DNA of 64,000 nt from Anaerolineales bacterium. Lineage in GTDB: Bacteria > Chloroflexota > Anaerolineae > JAAEKA01. The number at the start of each line of letters is the position of its first letter. The first letter of the stretch is position 1. Shown piece by piece: positions 42,437 to 50,509 of this stretch. Both the position numbers and the translations under genes were made by a program. The stretch spans positions 1 through 64,000 of the forward strand of contig JACKBI010000014.1 in NCBI GenBank assembly GCA_020634615.1, read 5' to 3'. The notes below the pieces were generated by a model. The model ran no database searches, was not told the origin of the DNA, and saw only the letters and a program-made list of their open reading frames with translations.

Positions 42437-44921
42437 TGGTCCGTGCTCCCCGCTGCTTTGGATGCAAAGTCTGGCGCGCGCTGGTGTTGCGTTCCACCGC
42501 CGCGCGGCTGAAAGGCATGGCAATGGTCAGCCCGTCCCGCCACAGCGGGATGAGATCGTCGTAATGCTTGCTGGCAACGTGGCCCGACTGCCCGCCCGCC
42601 ACCATGATTTGGCTGCGATCCCAGTCACTGACGTCGGCTACGAAGCGCAAGGTGTCAATAGCGCCGACCGGTTTGAACGGAAATTCCGGCCGCGTCGTGG
42701 CTCGCAACAGCGTGTCATTGTCGCCACCCATGGGATACGGCCCGCGATTGAACAACAGGTTGAGAGGCTTGACCGCACCGGCGATGTGAGCGAACTCTAC
42801 CTTGTGCAGCCGGCCCCACGTCCAGGTGTCCATATCAGGACCCAGTTCGGCGATCATCTGCTGCAAGGTGATACGCAGCGCGCGGTGCAGTGCTTCTGTC
42901 TTCGCTTCGGGGATGCCGCTGGCAGGGTCACGCAGCCAAACCGTGTCACGCGGGTTGTCCAGCATATCCAGCAGGCGCACGCTGGTGCGACCCTGGTAGA
43001 GACTGAAATCGCCCAGGCCGGTGATGTCAACGCCGATGTAGGCATCGGTGTGGTCACCCAGATGGCGGGCAAAGATCGTGCGCAGCGCGTTCAACTGGCA
43101 GACGTGGTAGATGCTGGCCGCGATGCTGTCGGGGCTGATCTGGTAATCCCAGGCACGCAACAGGTCCAGCACCGCGGCCTCGCGGCTGTTAGTGGGCTGG
43201 ATCTGGAGCAGATGTTTCACGAAACGGCGTGCGTGGGCGCTGGACACATCGCGCTGATAGCGGGTGAACTCGGCCGCGGTAAAGGTGTCCTTTGTTTGTA
43301 GCAGCTCAGCGATGCGGGCTGCGCGCACCGAGTCTTCCAGGTCTGACGACAGGAAGTACGGGTAGTCCGCGCCCACGACAACGTTGTTAGCAACGGCGAT
43401 CCATCCCTGCTCGGGGTTGAACACCTGCGGAATCTCGTCCACCGTCAGGAATCGCTCCCATTCGTACTCACCCGTCCAGCCAGGCGCCGGCGCCATACCG
43501 TCTCCCTTGCGCACCGGCACCGCGCCGGCCTGCACCAGACCAATGTTGCCCGCGGTGTCGGCGTAGACGAAGTTGTGCGGCGGCGTAACCCAGTCACCCA
43601 GCGCGGTGCGGAACTCGTCCCAGCTCTGCGCGCGGTTGATGGCCAGAAAAGCACGGACGGGGTCGGTAACATCGTGGGCGGTCCAGCGCAGCGCGAGCGG
43701 CTTCTCCTCGCCCACGAGCTTGCTGACGATCGGACCGTGACGGGTGATCATCACCTCCTCGACCAGCGGCGCGCTGCGCCCTTTGACCAGGATGACCTCG
43801 CGCACCACCTCCGCCTTCTCCCAGGCGCCGCGGAACTCGAACTCGCGTGCGTTGGCCGGGTTCGGCTTCTCGACATACAGGTCCTGCGCATCCTGCCAGC
43901 CGGTGGTCATGCCCCACGCGATATTCTTGTTGTGGCCGACCACTATGCCGGGAATGCCGGGAAGCGACACACCGGCTGCCTGATAGCGCCCGCCGGACAG
44001 GTGCGCCTGATACCAAAGCGCGGGCATGGCGACCGCCATGTGTGTGTCGTTGGCCAGCAACGGCTGGCCGGTGGCCGAATGGCCGCCGTCGACAACCCAC
44101 TGATTGCTGGCGGCCGGGTTGAGCGGAATAACACCGACCAGCGGCTCGCGCGCGGCCGCTGGCGGCATTGTAGCCGGTCCGCCCAGGATTTGCTCCACCA
44201 GCCGCAGCGCGTCGCGCAGCGCATCGGAGCGCCAGCCATTGGGCTGGCCGGCCGCGCCGCCATTGCCGGGTACGGAGACAGGGTTGGACGCTGGGTAGAG
44301 CGGCTCCAGATCGGTGGCAAGGTCGGCCCCAACCTGACGCGTCAGCCGGGCGCGCAGGACCTCGCTGGTCCAGTTGCCGCTCAGGTTGGTCGATAGCACC
44401 TTGGCCCAGTAGAAGCTGTCCACCGGACGCCAGGGCTGTGGCTCGAAGCCCAGCAGGCGAAACTCAAGGCTCAGGCTGCCGCGCCTCAGGCGCATGTAGG
44501 CGTTGACACCGGCCGAGTAGGCCTGCAAGGTGCGCCGGGTCTCGCCGGACATGCCCGCGGCCTCATCTTCAGCGGCCCGATTCGTTCCGAGGGTACGAAA
44601 GGCGCGGTCGATCTCCACCGCCGGTTCGCCCAGGATCTCCGCCAGCCGGCCGGCGCCGGCCCGGCGCTGAAGCTCCATCTGCCACATCCGGTCCTGCGCG
44701 TGGACGTAACCCTGCGCAAAGAAGAGATCTTCCTCGGACTCGGCGTAAATGTGCGGCACACCCCAGCGGTCGCGCACGATCTCCACCGGGCCGTGGATAC
44801 CATCCAGTTCAACGCGCCCCTCGATCTCAGGCAGGAAGCGGCGCAGAAAAGCTACGACCGCAGCCACTGCGGCCGCGGCCAGTGCAATCAAGGCAAACAA
44901 TGCAACAAAGAGTTTTTTCAT
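42417..44921 (-). CDS. Penicillin acylase family protein (Ntn hydrolase)
   Basis: ATG 44921 with GGAG upstream gives 834 residues. A signal/anchor (LFVALFALIALAAAAVAAVV) leads to an A chain (VEIVRDRWGVPHIYAESEED, FFAQGYVHAQDRMWQME) and the Ntn Ser at ASNQWVVDGG, where self-cleavage would expose the catalytic Ser. YADTAGNIGLVQAGAVPVR and WRDGLTIAMPF lie in the B chain. Such enzymes hydrolyse amides such as acyl-homoserine lactones or beta-lactam side chains. It is exported and coexpressed with the esterase. Confidence 0.92.
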   Translation of the reverse strand: MKKLFVALFALIALAAAAVAAVVAFLRRFLPEIEGRVELDGIHGPVEIVRDRWGVPHIYAESEEDLFFAQGYVHAQDRMWQMELQRRAGAGRLAEILGEPAVEIDRAFRTLGTNRAAEDEAAGMSGETRRTLQAYSAGVNAYMRLRRGSLSLEFRLLGFEPQPWRPVDSFYWAKVLSTNLSGNWTSEVLRARLTRQVGADLATDLEPLYPASNPVSVPGNGGAAGQPNGWRSDALRDALRLVEQILGGPATMPPAAAREPLVGVIPLNPAASNQWVVDGGHSATGQPLLANDTHMAVAMPALWYQAHLSGGRYQAAGVSLPGIPGIVVGHNKNIAWGMTTGWQDAQDLYVEKPNPANAREFEFRGAWEKAEVVREVILVKGRSAPLVEEVMITRHGPIVSKLVGEEKPLALRWTAHDVTDPVRAFLAINRAQSWDEFRTALGDWVTPPHNFVYADTAGNIGLVQAGAVPVRKGDGMAPAPGWTGEYEWERFLTVDEIPQVFNPEQGWIAVANNVVVGADYPYFLSSDLEDSVRAARIAELLQTKDTFTAAEFTRYQRDVSSAHARRFVKHLLQIQPTNSREAAVLDLLRAWDYQISPDSIAASIYHVCQLNALRTIFARHLGDHTDAYIGVDITGLGDFSLYQGRTSVRLLDMLDNPRDTVWLRDPASGIPEAKTEALHRALRITLQQMIAELGPDMDTWTWGRLHKVEFAHIAGAVKPLNLLFNRGPYPMGGDNDTLLRATTRPEFPFKPVGAIDTLRFVADVSDWDRSQIMVAGGQSGHVASKHYDDLIPLWRDGLTIAMPFSRAAVERNTSARQTLHPKQRGARTNGTDPM

Positions 44922-44948
44922 TAGTGTCTCCACAGGCGCGCGGCCTGG

Positions 44949-45374
44949 TTATTCGTCCCAATCGCTGCCGGACATTCCAGGCATCGTGATATCCACAACC
45001 TCGCCGTGTACATTCACCACAATGCGGAAGCCCAGCATACCCAGCCAGGTGCGGGCTTCCTCCGGTATCGGCTGCGCGGCCATCTGATCAAGGTTTTTCA
45101 GCGACGAGTCGAGCATGACCTTGGTAAACAAGTCGTCTTTGCCCAGCATGCGCATGGTTTCTTCGAGCACCACGTCCTTGTGCGGTTCCATCTGTTCACG
45201 CAGGAAGAGCAGCACCTGGCGATCGATGTCGCGCGCCGCGACGTGGCGGCGGAAGCCGTCGTCAGGCACCACGTAGTGCGCTTCGCTGCCGATGTAGGCG
45301 ACATCGACCGGCGCGCCGGTCTCGCTGAAAACCAATCCCTCGAACACGGCGACGGTGGAAGTTGGCTCTGTCAT
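44949..45374 (-). CDS. Hypothetical protein
   Basis: ATG 45374 gives 141 residues. It has SETGAPVDVAYIGSEAHYVV, then a helical middle (ARDIDRQVLLFLREQMEPHK) and an acidic end IVVNVHGEVVDITMPGMSGS. No signal peptide or membrane span. I do not recognise the family. It lies 27 bases ahead of the penicillin acylase gene on the same strand, so cotranscription is likely. Confidence 0.7.
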   Translation of the reverse strand: MTEPTSTVAVFEGLVFSETGAPVDVAYIGSEAHYVVPDDGFRRHVAARDIDRQVLLFLREQMEPHKDVVLEETMRMLGKDDLFTKVMLDSSLKNLDQMAAQPIPEEARTWLGMLGFRIVVNVHGEVVDITMPGMSGSDWDE

Positions 45375-45731
45375 GGTCTTGTTTATCGTGCTTTCTGGAA
45401 ACCATTCACTCGTCATTCCCGCAGGAGCGGAAATCCACTCTCCACAGTGCTTGTTTCCTGTCTTCGCGAGAATGGCAGATGTCGGCACCACTGAAGGCTG
45501 GAGCAACAACGTTTGATTGAACTGGTTCGGGCAAGCGGGTTCCAATCAGTTTTGCTGAGTTGATTCGCTATAGGGTAACACGGGTGACCGGCGCCGTCAA
45601 TTCCAGATGGATTTTAGAGACTGCGAAGCAAGTCGCTCGTTTGACAAAACCTGCACGTTCTGGCATCCTTGGGAACGTGCGGCGCTCCGGCGTCGTCCAA
45701 TGGGCAGACTGCCTGTTTGGAAGGAATCATC
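45375..45731. other. Intergenic region with a REP-like repeat
   Basis: 357 bases without a gene between divergent genes. At 45409-45480 CGTCATTCCCGCAGGAGCGG and CTTCGCGAGAATGGCA form an imperfect hairpin of the 'CATTCCCGCGAAAGCGGGAAT' repeat type. No clear promoter is evident. Confidence 0.55.
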
Positions 45732-46250
45732 TTGTTCGCAGCTATTATCTTGTTTGCAAGCCTGCTGTTCAGCCCCGTTCAGCAACAACCCGATCCACCG
45801 TGGTATATGGCGACACCGCTGCCGGCGCGCGGCGAGGTCACCTTCTACGCCTACGATGTCATGGAGCGCGCCTATCATCGCCGGCTGGAGCTGGCGCAGG
45901 TGCCCTACTGCGACAAACCAACCTGCGTCGGCTACGTGGCGACTCTGCGTCCCGGCGACCTGGGACGCAAGGTGTGGCTCATGCGTCCCGGATTTCCACC
46001 CGAGGGGCCGTTTCTGGTGGTCGATTACGCAGCCGCCAGCGATTTCGCACGGCTGGACCGGCGCGGCTTGATAGCCGAGGTCGACTACGAAACCGCCCGC
46101 CGCTGGGGGATGACCGGGCCGCTCTACGATGTGCTGCTGCTGGCCAAATCGCCGATTGTGCCGCGGGTGCATTTGCCGCTGATCACAGTTGGCCGATCGG
46201 CAGACGCTCAGCCCACGCCTGACTCGTCGTCAAACCTCGCCAACGATTAG
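45732..46250 (+). CDS. Secreted protein of unknown function
   Basis: TTG 45732 with GGAAGGA a few bases upstream is preferred over an upstream start and gives 172 residues with a signal peptide (FAAIILFASLLFSPVQQQ). The mature part has GEVTFYAYDVMERAYHRRLE, TLRPGDLGRKVWLMRPGFPP and DETARRWG-like DYETARRWGMTG. It ends VPRVHLPLITVG, close to the YLPLV motif of other secreted proteins here. The VDYAAASDF segment could be a small double-psi barrel, a tentative thought. RadC follows after 26 bases. Confidence 0.7.
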   Translation: MFAAIILFASLLFSPVQQQPDPPWYMATPLPARGEVTFYAYDVMERAYHRRLELAQVPYCDKPTCVGYVATLRPGDLGRKVWLMRPGFPPEGPFLVVDYAAASDFARLDRRGLIAEVDYETARRWGMTGPLYDVLLLAKSPIVPRVHLPLITVGRSADAQPTPDSSSNLAND

Positions 46251-46276
46251 TTTTCATCCATCGCGGAGGGAGCCCA

Positions 46277-46987
46277 GTGAACGACGACATACAGGTTGAG
46301 TACCGCCCTACCATCCATGATCTGCCGCAAGGTGAGCGGCCGCGCGAGCGACTGGAGCATTATGGCGCCGGCGCGCTGAGTTCGGCCGAACTGCTGGCCA
46401 TCATTTTACGGGTCGGTACCGGCGGCGAGAACGTAGTGCGCGTAGCCGAACGCCTGTTGGCGCGCTATGAAGGGCTGCCCGGACTGGCGCAGGCCACGGT
46501 GTCCGAACTGTGCCAGGAAAAAGGAATTGGCCAGGCCAAGGCGGTGCAGATCAAGGCCGCACTGGAGCTGGGACGGCGCTTGCTGGTGACTGCGCCCCAC
46601 GAGCGGCCGCAGATGCGCTCACCGGCCGACGCAGCCAACCTGTTGATGGCAGAGATGTCGCTGCTGCCGCAGGAACACCTGCGCACCGTGCTGCTGGATA
46701 CGCGCAATCGTGTAATCAGCATCCCTACCATCTACGTCGGCTCGCTGAACACGGCGCAGGTGCGCGTCGGCGAGATGTTCCGCGAGGCGATCCGCGCCAA
46801 CTGCGCCGGTATGATCGTGGTCCACAACCACCCCAGCGGCGACCCGACGCCCAGCCCGGAAGACGTCCAGGTGACCCGCATGATTGTCGAAGCAGGCAGC
46901 CTGCTCAATATCGATGTGCTCGATCACCTGATCATCGGACGCCAGCGTTTCGTCAGCCTGAAAGAACGCGGGCTAGGTTTCAAATAA
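46277..46987 (+). CDS. radC: RadC family JAB1/MPN-domain protein
   Basis: 236 residues from GTG 46277 (GGAGGGAG upstream). The N-terminal helix-hairpin-helix (LAQATVSELCQEKGIGQAKA) is followed by the metalloprotease-like JAMM site VVHNHPSGDPTPSPED. Long called a DNA repair protein, its biochemical role is unproven. Confidence 0.94.
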   Translation: MNDDIQVEYRPTIHDLPQGERPRERLEHYGAGALSSAELLAIILRVGTGGENVVRVAERLLARYEGLPGLAQATVSELCQEKGIGQAKAVQIKAALELGRRLLVTAPHERPQMRSPADAANLLMAEMSLLPQEHLRTVLLDTRNRVISIPTIYVGSLNTAQVRVGEMFREAIRANCAGMIVVHNHPSGDPTPSPEDVQVTRMIVEAGSLLNIDVLDHLIIGRQRFVSLKERGLGFK

Positions 46988-47000
46988 GGATTCCCCCGAA

Positions 47001-47080
47001 TTTCGGAAGTCACCGGTCCGAACGATTGAGCACACCGGAACGTCACAACGACGGTTTCCATCAATCGGCGACTTCCGAAG
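47001..47080. repeat. Dispersed inverted repeat, family B, copy 3
   Basis: TTTCGGAAGTCACCGG (47001-47016) faces CGGCGACTTCCGAAG (47066-47080). It fills the gap between radC and the EamA gene and ends 14 bases before the latter's ATG. Confidence 0.75.
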
Positions 47081-47094
47081 TTTATTCATTCACC

Positions 47095-48012
47095 ATGGCA
47101 ACTCCACTCGTCGCACCCGTTGCTGCGCGCCCGCCGGTCAAGGCGTATGCGCTGCTGGGCTTGGGTATTCTCTGCATCGGCATGTCGGCTATCTGGGTCA
47201 AGTGGGCCGATCTGCCGGGACTGGTTTCGGCGTTCTATCGCGTCTTCATCGCGGCGCTGGTGCTAACGCCATGGTGGCTGGTCAGCCGGCGACGTCTGCC
47301 AAAACGGCGCGCCCTGGCATTGACGGGGCTGGGCGGTGTGTTCTTCGCGCTGGATTTGGTGCTGTGGAACACCGCGCTGTTGATTACCACCGCCGCGCAG
47401 GCGACGTTGCTGGCCAACAACGCGCCGCTGTGGGTCGGGCTGGGCGCGCTTCTGATCTTCCACGAGAAGCTACCGCGGCTGTATTGGATTGGCCTGGCGC
47501 TGGCGCTGGCCGGCATGACGCTGGTGGCCCGGCCCGCTGGCGCACAGGGGTTCGTCCTCGACAGCGGTAGTTTGATGGCGCTGGCAGCCAGTCTGTTCTA
47601 CGCCATCTACCTGTTGTCAACCCAGCGGGTGCGCAGCACCACCGACACGTTGACGTTTATGACCGTGTCGGTCGTCAGCAGTTCGCTGTTGCTCCTGCTC
47701 ATCTGCCTGTTGACGGGCGCGCAGTTGACGGGCTTCGCCACAACCACCTGGCTTGCGCTGCTGGGATTGGGGCTCCTGTCGCAGGTTGCCGGCTGGCTGT
47801 CGATCAACTTCGTGCTGGGTGTACTCCCCGCAACCCAGGTATCGGTTAGTTTGCTTGGTCAGGTAGTGGTGACGGCGGTGCTGGCGGCCATCATCTTCGG
47901 GGAAACGCCGACGGCTGTGCAGACGATCGGCGCGATAGCGGTGCTGGCAGGCATCTACCTGGTGCTCAAGGCGCGCCGGCCCCGGCCATCGCTCAATTCG
48001 GAACGGGGATAA
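47095..48012 (+). CDS. EamA/DMT-family transporter
   Basis: ATG 47095 gives 305 residues with about ten membrane segments in two EamA repeats (LLGLGILCIGMSAIWVKWAD; LGLLSQVAGWLSINFVLGVL). LGQVVVTAVLAAIIFGETPT is the typical end of the second repeat. It exports or imports small metabolites; the substrate is unknown. Its end overlaps the convergent M50 gene by 20 bases. Confidence 0.9.
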   Translation: MATPLVAPVAARPPVKAYALLGLGILCIGMSAIWVKWADLPGLVSAFYRVFIAALVLTPWWLVSRRRLPKRRALALTGLGGVFFALDLVLWNTALLITTAAQATLLANNAPLWVGLGALLIFHEKLPRLYWIGLALALAGMTLVARPAGAQGFVLDSGSLMALAASLFYAIYLLSTQRVRSTTDTLTFMTVSVVSSSLLLLLICLLTGAQLTGFATTTWLALLGLGLLSQVAGWLSINFVLGVLPATQVSVSLLGQVVVTAVLAAIIFGETPTAVQTIGAIAVLAGIYLVLKARRPRPSLNSERG

Positions 48013-49087
48013 ACGTCAAAAGGAGCAGGACAAAGGCGGCGACGCCAATGATGCGCCGGCTGGTGTCCACCGGCGTGATCTCATCCAGGGGCGACGGATG
48101 CCGCAGGCCGGTAAAGAAGATCAGCGCAGCCCAGAGGTACCAGCCACGCCAGAACAGCGTTCCCATCACCAGCAGTCCTGCGATGACCACAAAGCCCAGC
48201 GGGCGGGCAGCCCGGCCGAACAGCGCGTACGCGATGTGCCCGCCGTCCAATTGGCCGGCTGGCAACAAGTTGACCCCGGTCAACAGGATGCCGAAGTACG
48301 CGGCCAGCGCCACCGGGTTCAGCCCATAGCCGCGGCCGACGAATTCAGGTCGCAGCAACTGGGACAGGAAGCCGGTCAGCACAGAATCACCGACCCGCAG
48401 GAAGGGACTACCGGTAGGCGGCAGCAGCAGGCCGATGATCAGCAGCGGCAGCGCCACCACGAAGCCAACAATCGGTCCGGCGAAACCGACGTCGAACAGT
48501 TGCTGGCGATTGCGGATCGGGCTGCGCATCTGGATGAACGCGCCGAAGGTGCCCAGAAACGCAGGTACGGGGATAAAATAGGGGAGCGTGACATGTACCT
48601 TATGCCACCTGCCCATAAAATAGTGCCCCAGTTCGTGAGATCCAAGGATCACCATCAAAGTCAGGGCGAAGGGCAGACCCTCCAGCAGGCTGGCCGGATT
48701 GCGCAAGACGTTTGCGCCGGCCAGTTGCGCGCCGGCCAGGGTGGTGGTAAACAGAGTCGCGATGGCCAGCACGACATTGATCCAGACCCGCTGCTGGCCC
48801 GCTTCCGAAATCCCGGGAACCGCCGATAGCAGGTCGGTCTCGTTCTTGCGATGCAGAAACGGGGTATAGCCGAACGGGTGAAAACGCTCCTGCACGACCG
48901 TGATGGCAGCATCGGCATCGGTCAGCAGCCGGCCATGGAACTCGAAGGCCGGCGTCTTGCTGCCGCTGGTTGCGACTCCCTGAACGTCAAAGACATCGCG
49001 CACCTCTTGCTGTAGCTCGTACTGCAGTTGCGCGGCGGCATTGTCCTGGTCAAGAAATAAGGTTTGCTGTGCGTTGCTGGCTGTCAT
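47993..49087 (-). CDS. Site-2 protease-like M50 metalloprotease
   Basis: 364 residues. The N-terminal 90 residues are soluble. Membrane segments follow with the zinc site HELGH in ILGSHELGHYFMGRWH and the third ligand in LLPAGQLDGGHIAYALFG. It belongs to the plant EGY/cyanobacterial-like branch with a soluble front domain. It cleaves membrane proteins such as anti-sigma factors, and three ECF sigma systems are in this window, but no link is shown. Confidence 0.92.
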   Translation of the reverse strand: MTASNAQQTLFLDQDNAAAQLQYELQQEVRDVFDVQGVATSGSKTPAFEFHGRLLTDADAAITVVQERFHPFGYTPFLHRKNETDLLSAVPGISEAGQQRVWINVVLAIATLFTTTLAGAQLAGANVLRNPASLLEGLPFALTLMVILGSHELGHYFMGRWHKVHVTLPYFIPVPAFLGTFGAFIQMRSPIRNRQQLFDVGFAGPIVGFVVALPLLIIGLLLPPTGSPFLRVGDSVLTGFLSQLLRPEFVGRGYGLNPVALAAYFGILLTGVNLLPAGQLDGGHIAYALFGRAARPLGFVVIAGLLVMGTLFWRGWYLWAALIFFTGLRHPSPLDEITPVDTSRRIIGVAAFVLLLLTFIPVPN

Positions 49088-49179
49088 TTCATCACCATTG
49101 CCGTTAAGAAAGTCAACGGCAGGCTCACTTTACCCCAAAACGCCACCCTGTTTCCGCAAGCCGCGGTACAGTTGCCGTA

Positions 49180-50355
49180 TTACTCCCCAACGGTAACCGG
49201 CATATCGAGGGGAACGATTTCGATCCAGACGGGCCCCGGTTTCAGCTTCAATGCGTTCATATCCTCGTCAAGGAAGACCAGAGGATCCTCGCGCCGCGGG
49301 CGCATCCAGGTTCCTTCCTGCACCACACCGTCGCGGAACAGTTGCATGCGTCCTTGATCCCAAAGCTGGATCTGCACCGACTGCGACCCCAGCACGTCCT
49401 CGACGATCAGTGTTGGCACGTGGCTGACATAGAGGACCACCACATTGGGCGCCGTCAGTTGCTCGCCGGTCAGGTCGTCCATATGTGGCTCGCCAAGAAT
49501 CCAGCGGCCATACGTACCTGTTTCGGGATCATACTCCCAGCGCACATCGGAATACTCGCTGCTGTAAGGTATTTCGACCGAATCGGCTGCCGCTGCATCG
49601 TCTGGAGGACTATCGCTCCAGGCCCAGCCCATGGAGCGCGGCGGCCCTGTCCAGCCCTGCTGTTCAGCCGTGCGCGCCAGGATGTCACTGTCGGTGAACA
49701 GGGAATGCTCATAGGTGCGCCCGGGCACGTCCAGCCGGTAGAAGCCGGGGTCCTTGTGCTCGTCGGACAGCGTGAAGGACGCAAAGTCGGAGTCTTCGAT
49801 CATCCGCTCGACATCCCCGCTGGCGCCCGAGTAAACCAGGTAGGAGTCGAACAGCACAGGTATCTCGAGGTCGATCAGGCGGGCGCTGCGCACGGAGCCG
49901 ATGCGTTCGGCGTCCTGGCTGTGATAGATGGCAGTAAAACGTGTGATGCCTCCCTCGGCCAGGTGTTCGATCACCACGTCGGCCTTGCTCAGGCCGGATT
50001 GAGGGCGCGCGATAGGTGAGTTGGAAATCTTGATTGCGGCTGGCATGCGATCAAGAACTGCCTGATCGGCAACCGGAAGCCCTGTGAATGGAGAGATACC
50101 TTCCGGCACGGCGTTGGTTGCCAGGAGGGTCATGAAGTCGAAGGTAGGAGATGGCGTTGGCTCAGGCGTGGCCGTCGGGGCCGGGGTAGGTGTGTCAGTC
50201 GGCTGCGCAGTGGCAGTGACAGGCACAGGCGGCGAAGTTGGCGTCGCCTGTGACACCTCGTTCCGGTTGCAGGCCGCCAGCGCGAACATAGTGATCAACG
50301 AAATGGCAAGAAGCTTGGCAGGCAATAGGTTGACCGCTGGCCGGCGTGCGGACAT
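49180..50355 (-). CDS. DUF3048 (YerB-like) lipoprotein
   Basis: ATG 50355 gives 391 residues with lipobox LAAC after a hydrophobic stretch (KLLAISLITMFALAAC), then a Thr/Pro linker. FTGLPVADQAVLDRMPAAIK, RPQSGLSKADVVIEHLAEGG and RIGSVRSARLIDLEIPVLFD are DUF3048 signatures; the C-terminal DUF3048_C part is also present. The family is exported and its function is unknown. No close cotranscribed neighbour is seen. Confidence 0.92.
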   Translation of the reverse strand: MSARRPAVNLLPAKLLAISLITMFALAACNRNEVSQATPTSPPVPVTATAQPTDTPTPAPTATPEPTPSPTFDFMTLLATNAVPEGISPFTGLPVADQAVLDRMPAAIKISNSPIARPQSGLSKADVVIEHLAEGGITRFTAIYHSQDAERIGSVRSARLIDLEIPVLFDSYLVYSGASGDVERMIEDSDFASFTLSDEHKDPGFYRLDVPGRTYEHSLFTDSDILARTAEQQGWTGPPRSMGWAWSDSPPDDAAAADSVEIPYSSEYSDVRWEYDPETGTYGRWILGEPHMDDLTGEQLTAPNVVVLYVSHVPTLIVEDVLGSQSVQIQLWDQGRMQLFRDGVVQEGTWMRPRREDPLVFLDEDMNALKLKPGPVWIEIVPLDMPVTVGE

Positions 50356-50453
50356 ACGATGATTACTTTCCAGGTGGAGATAGCGAAGTATTGTGACCAC
50401 GGCGATTATAGCATATGCAAGGGCGCGGACAAAGCGAATGCGGCGCGCCGATG

Positions 50454-50491
50454 AAAAAAGAGGCGAGAGCGTGGCTTGCTCTCGCCTCTTT
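50454..50491 (-). terminator. Terminator of the cNMP-domain operon
   Basis: Minus strand CAAAGAGGCGAGAGC, a 7-base loop, then GCTCTCGCCTC followed by TTTTTT. It lies downstream of the gene ending at 50510. Confidence 0.9.
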
Positions 50492-50509
50492 GGTTTCAAT
50501 CGCTCTTTG

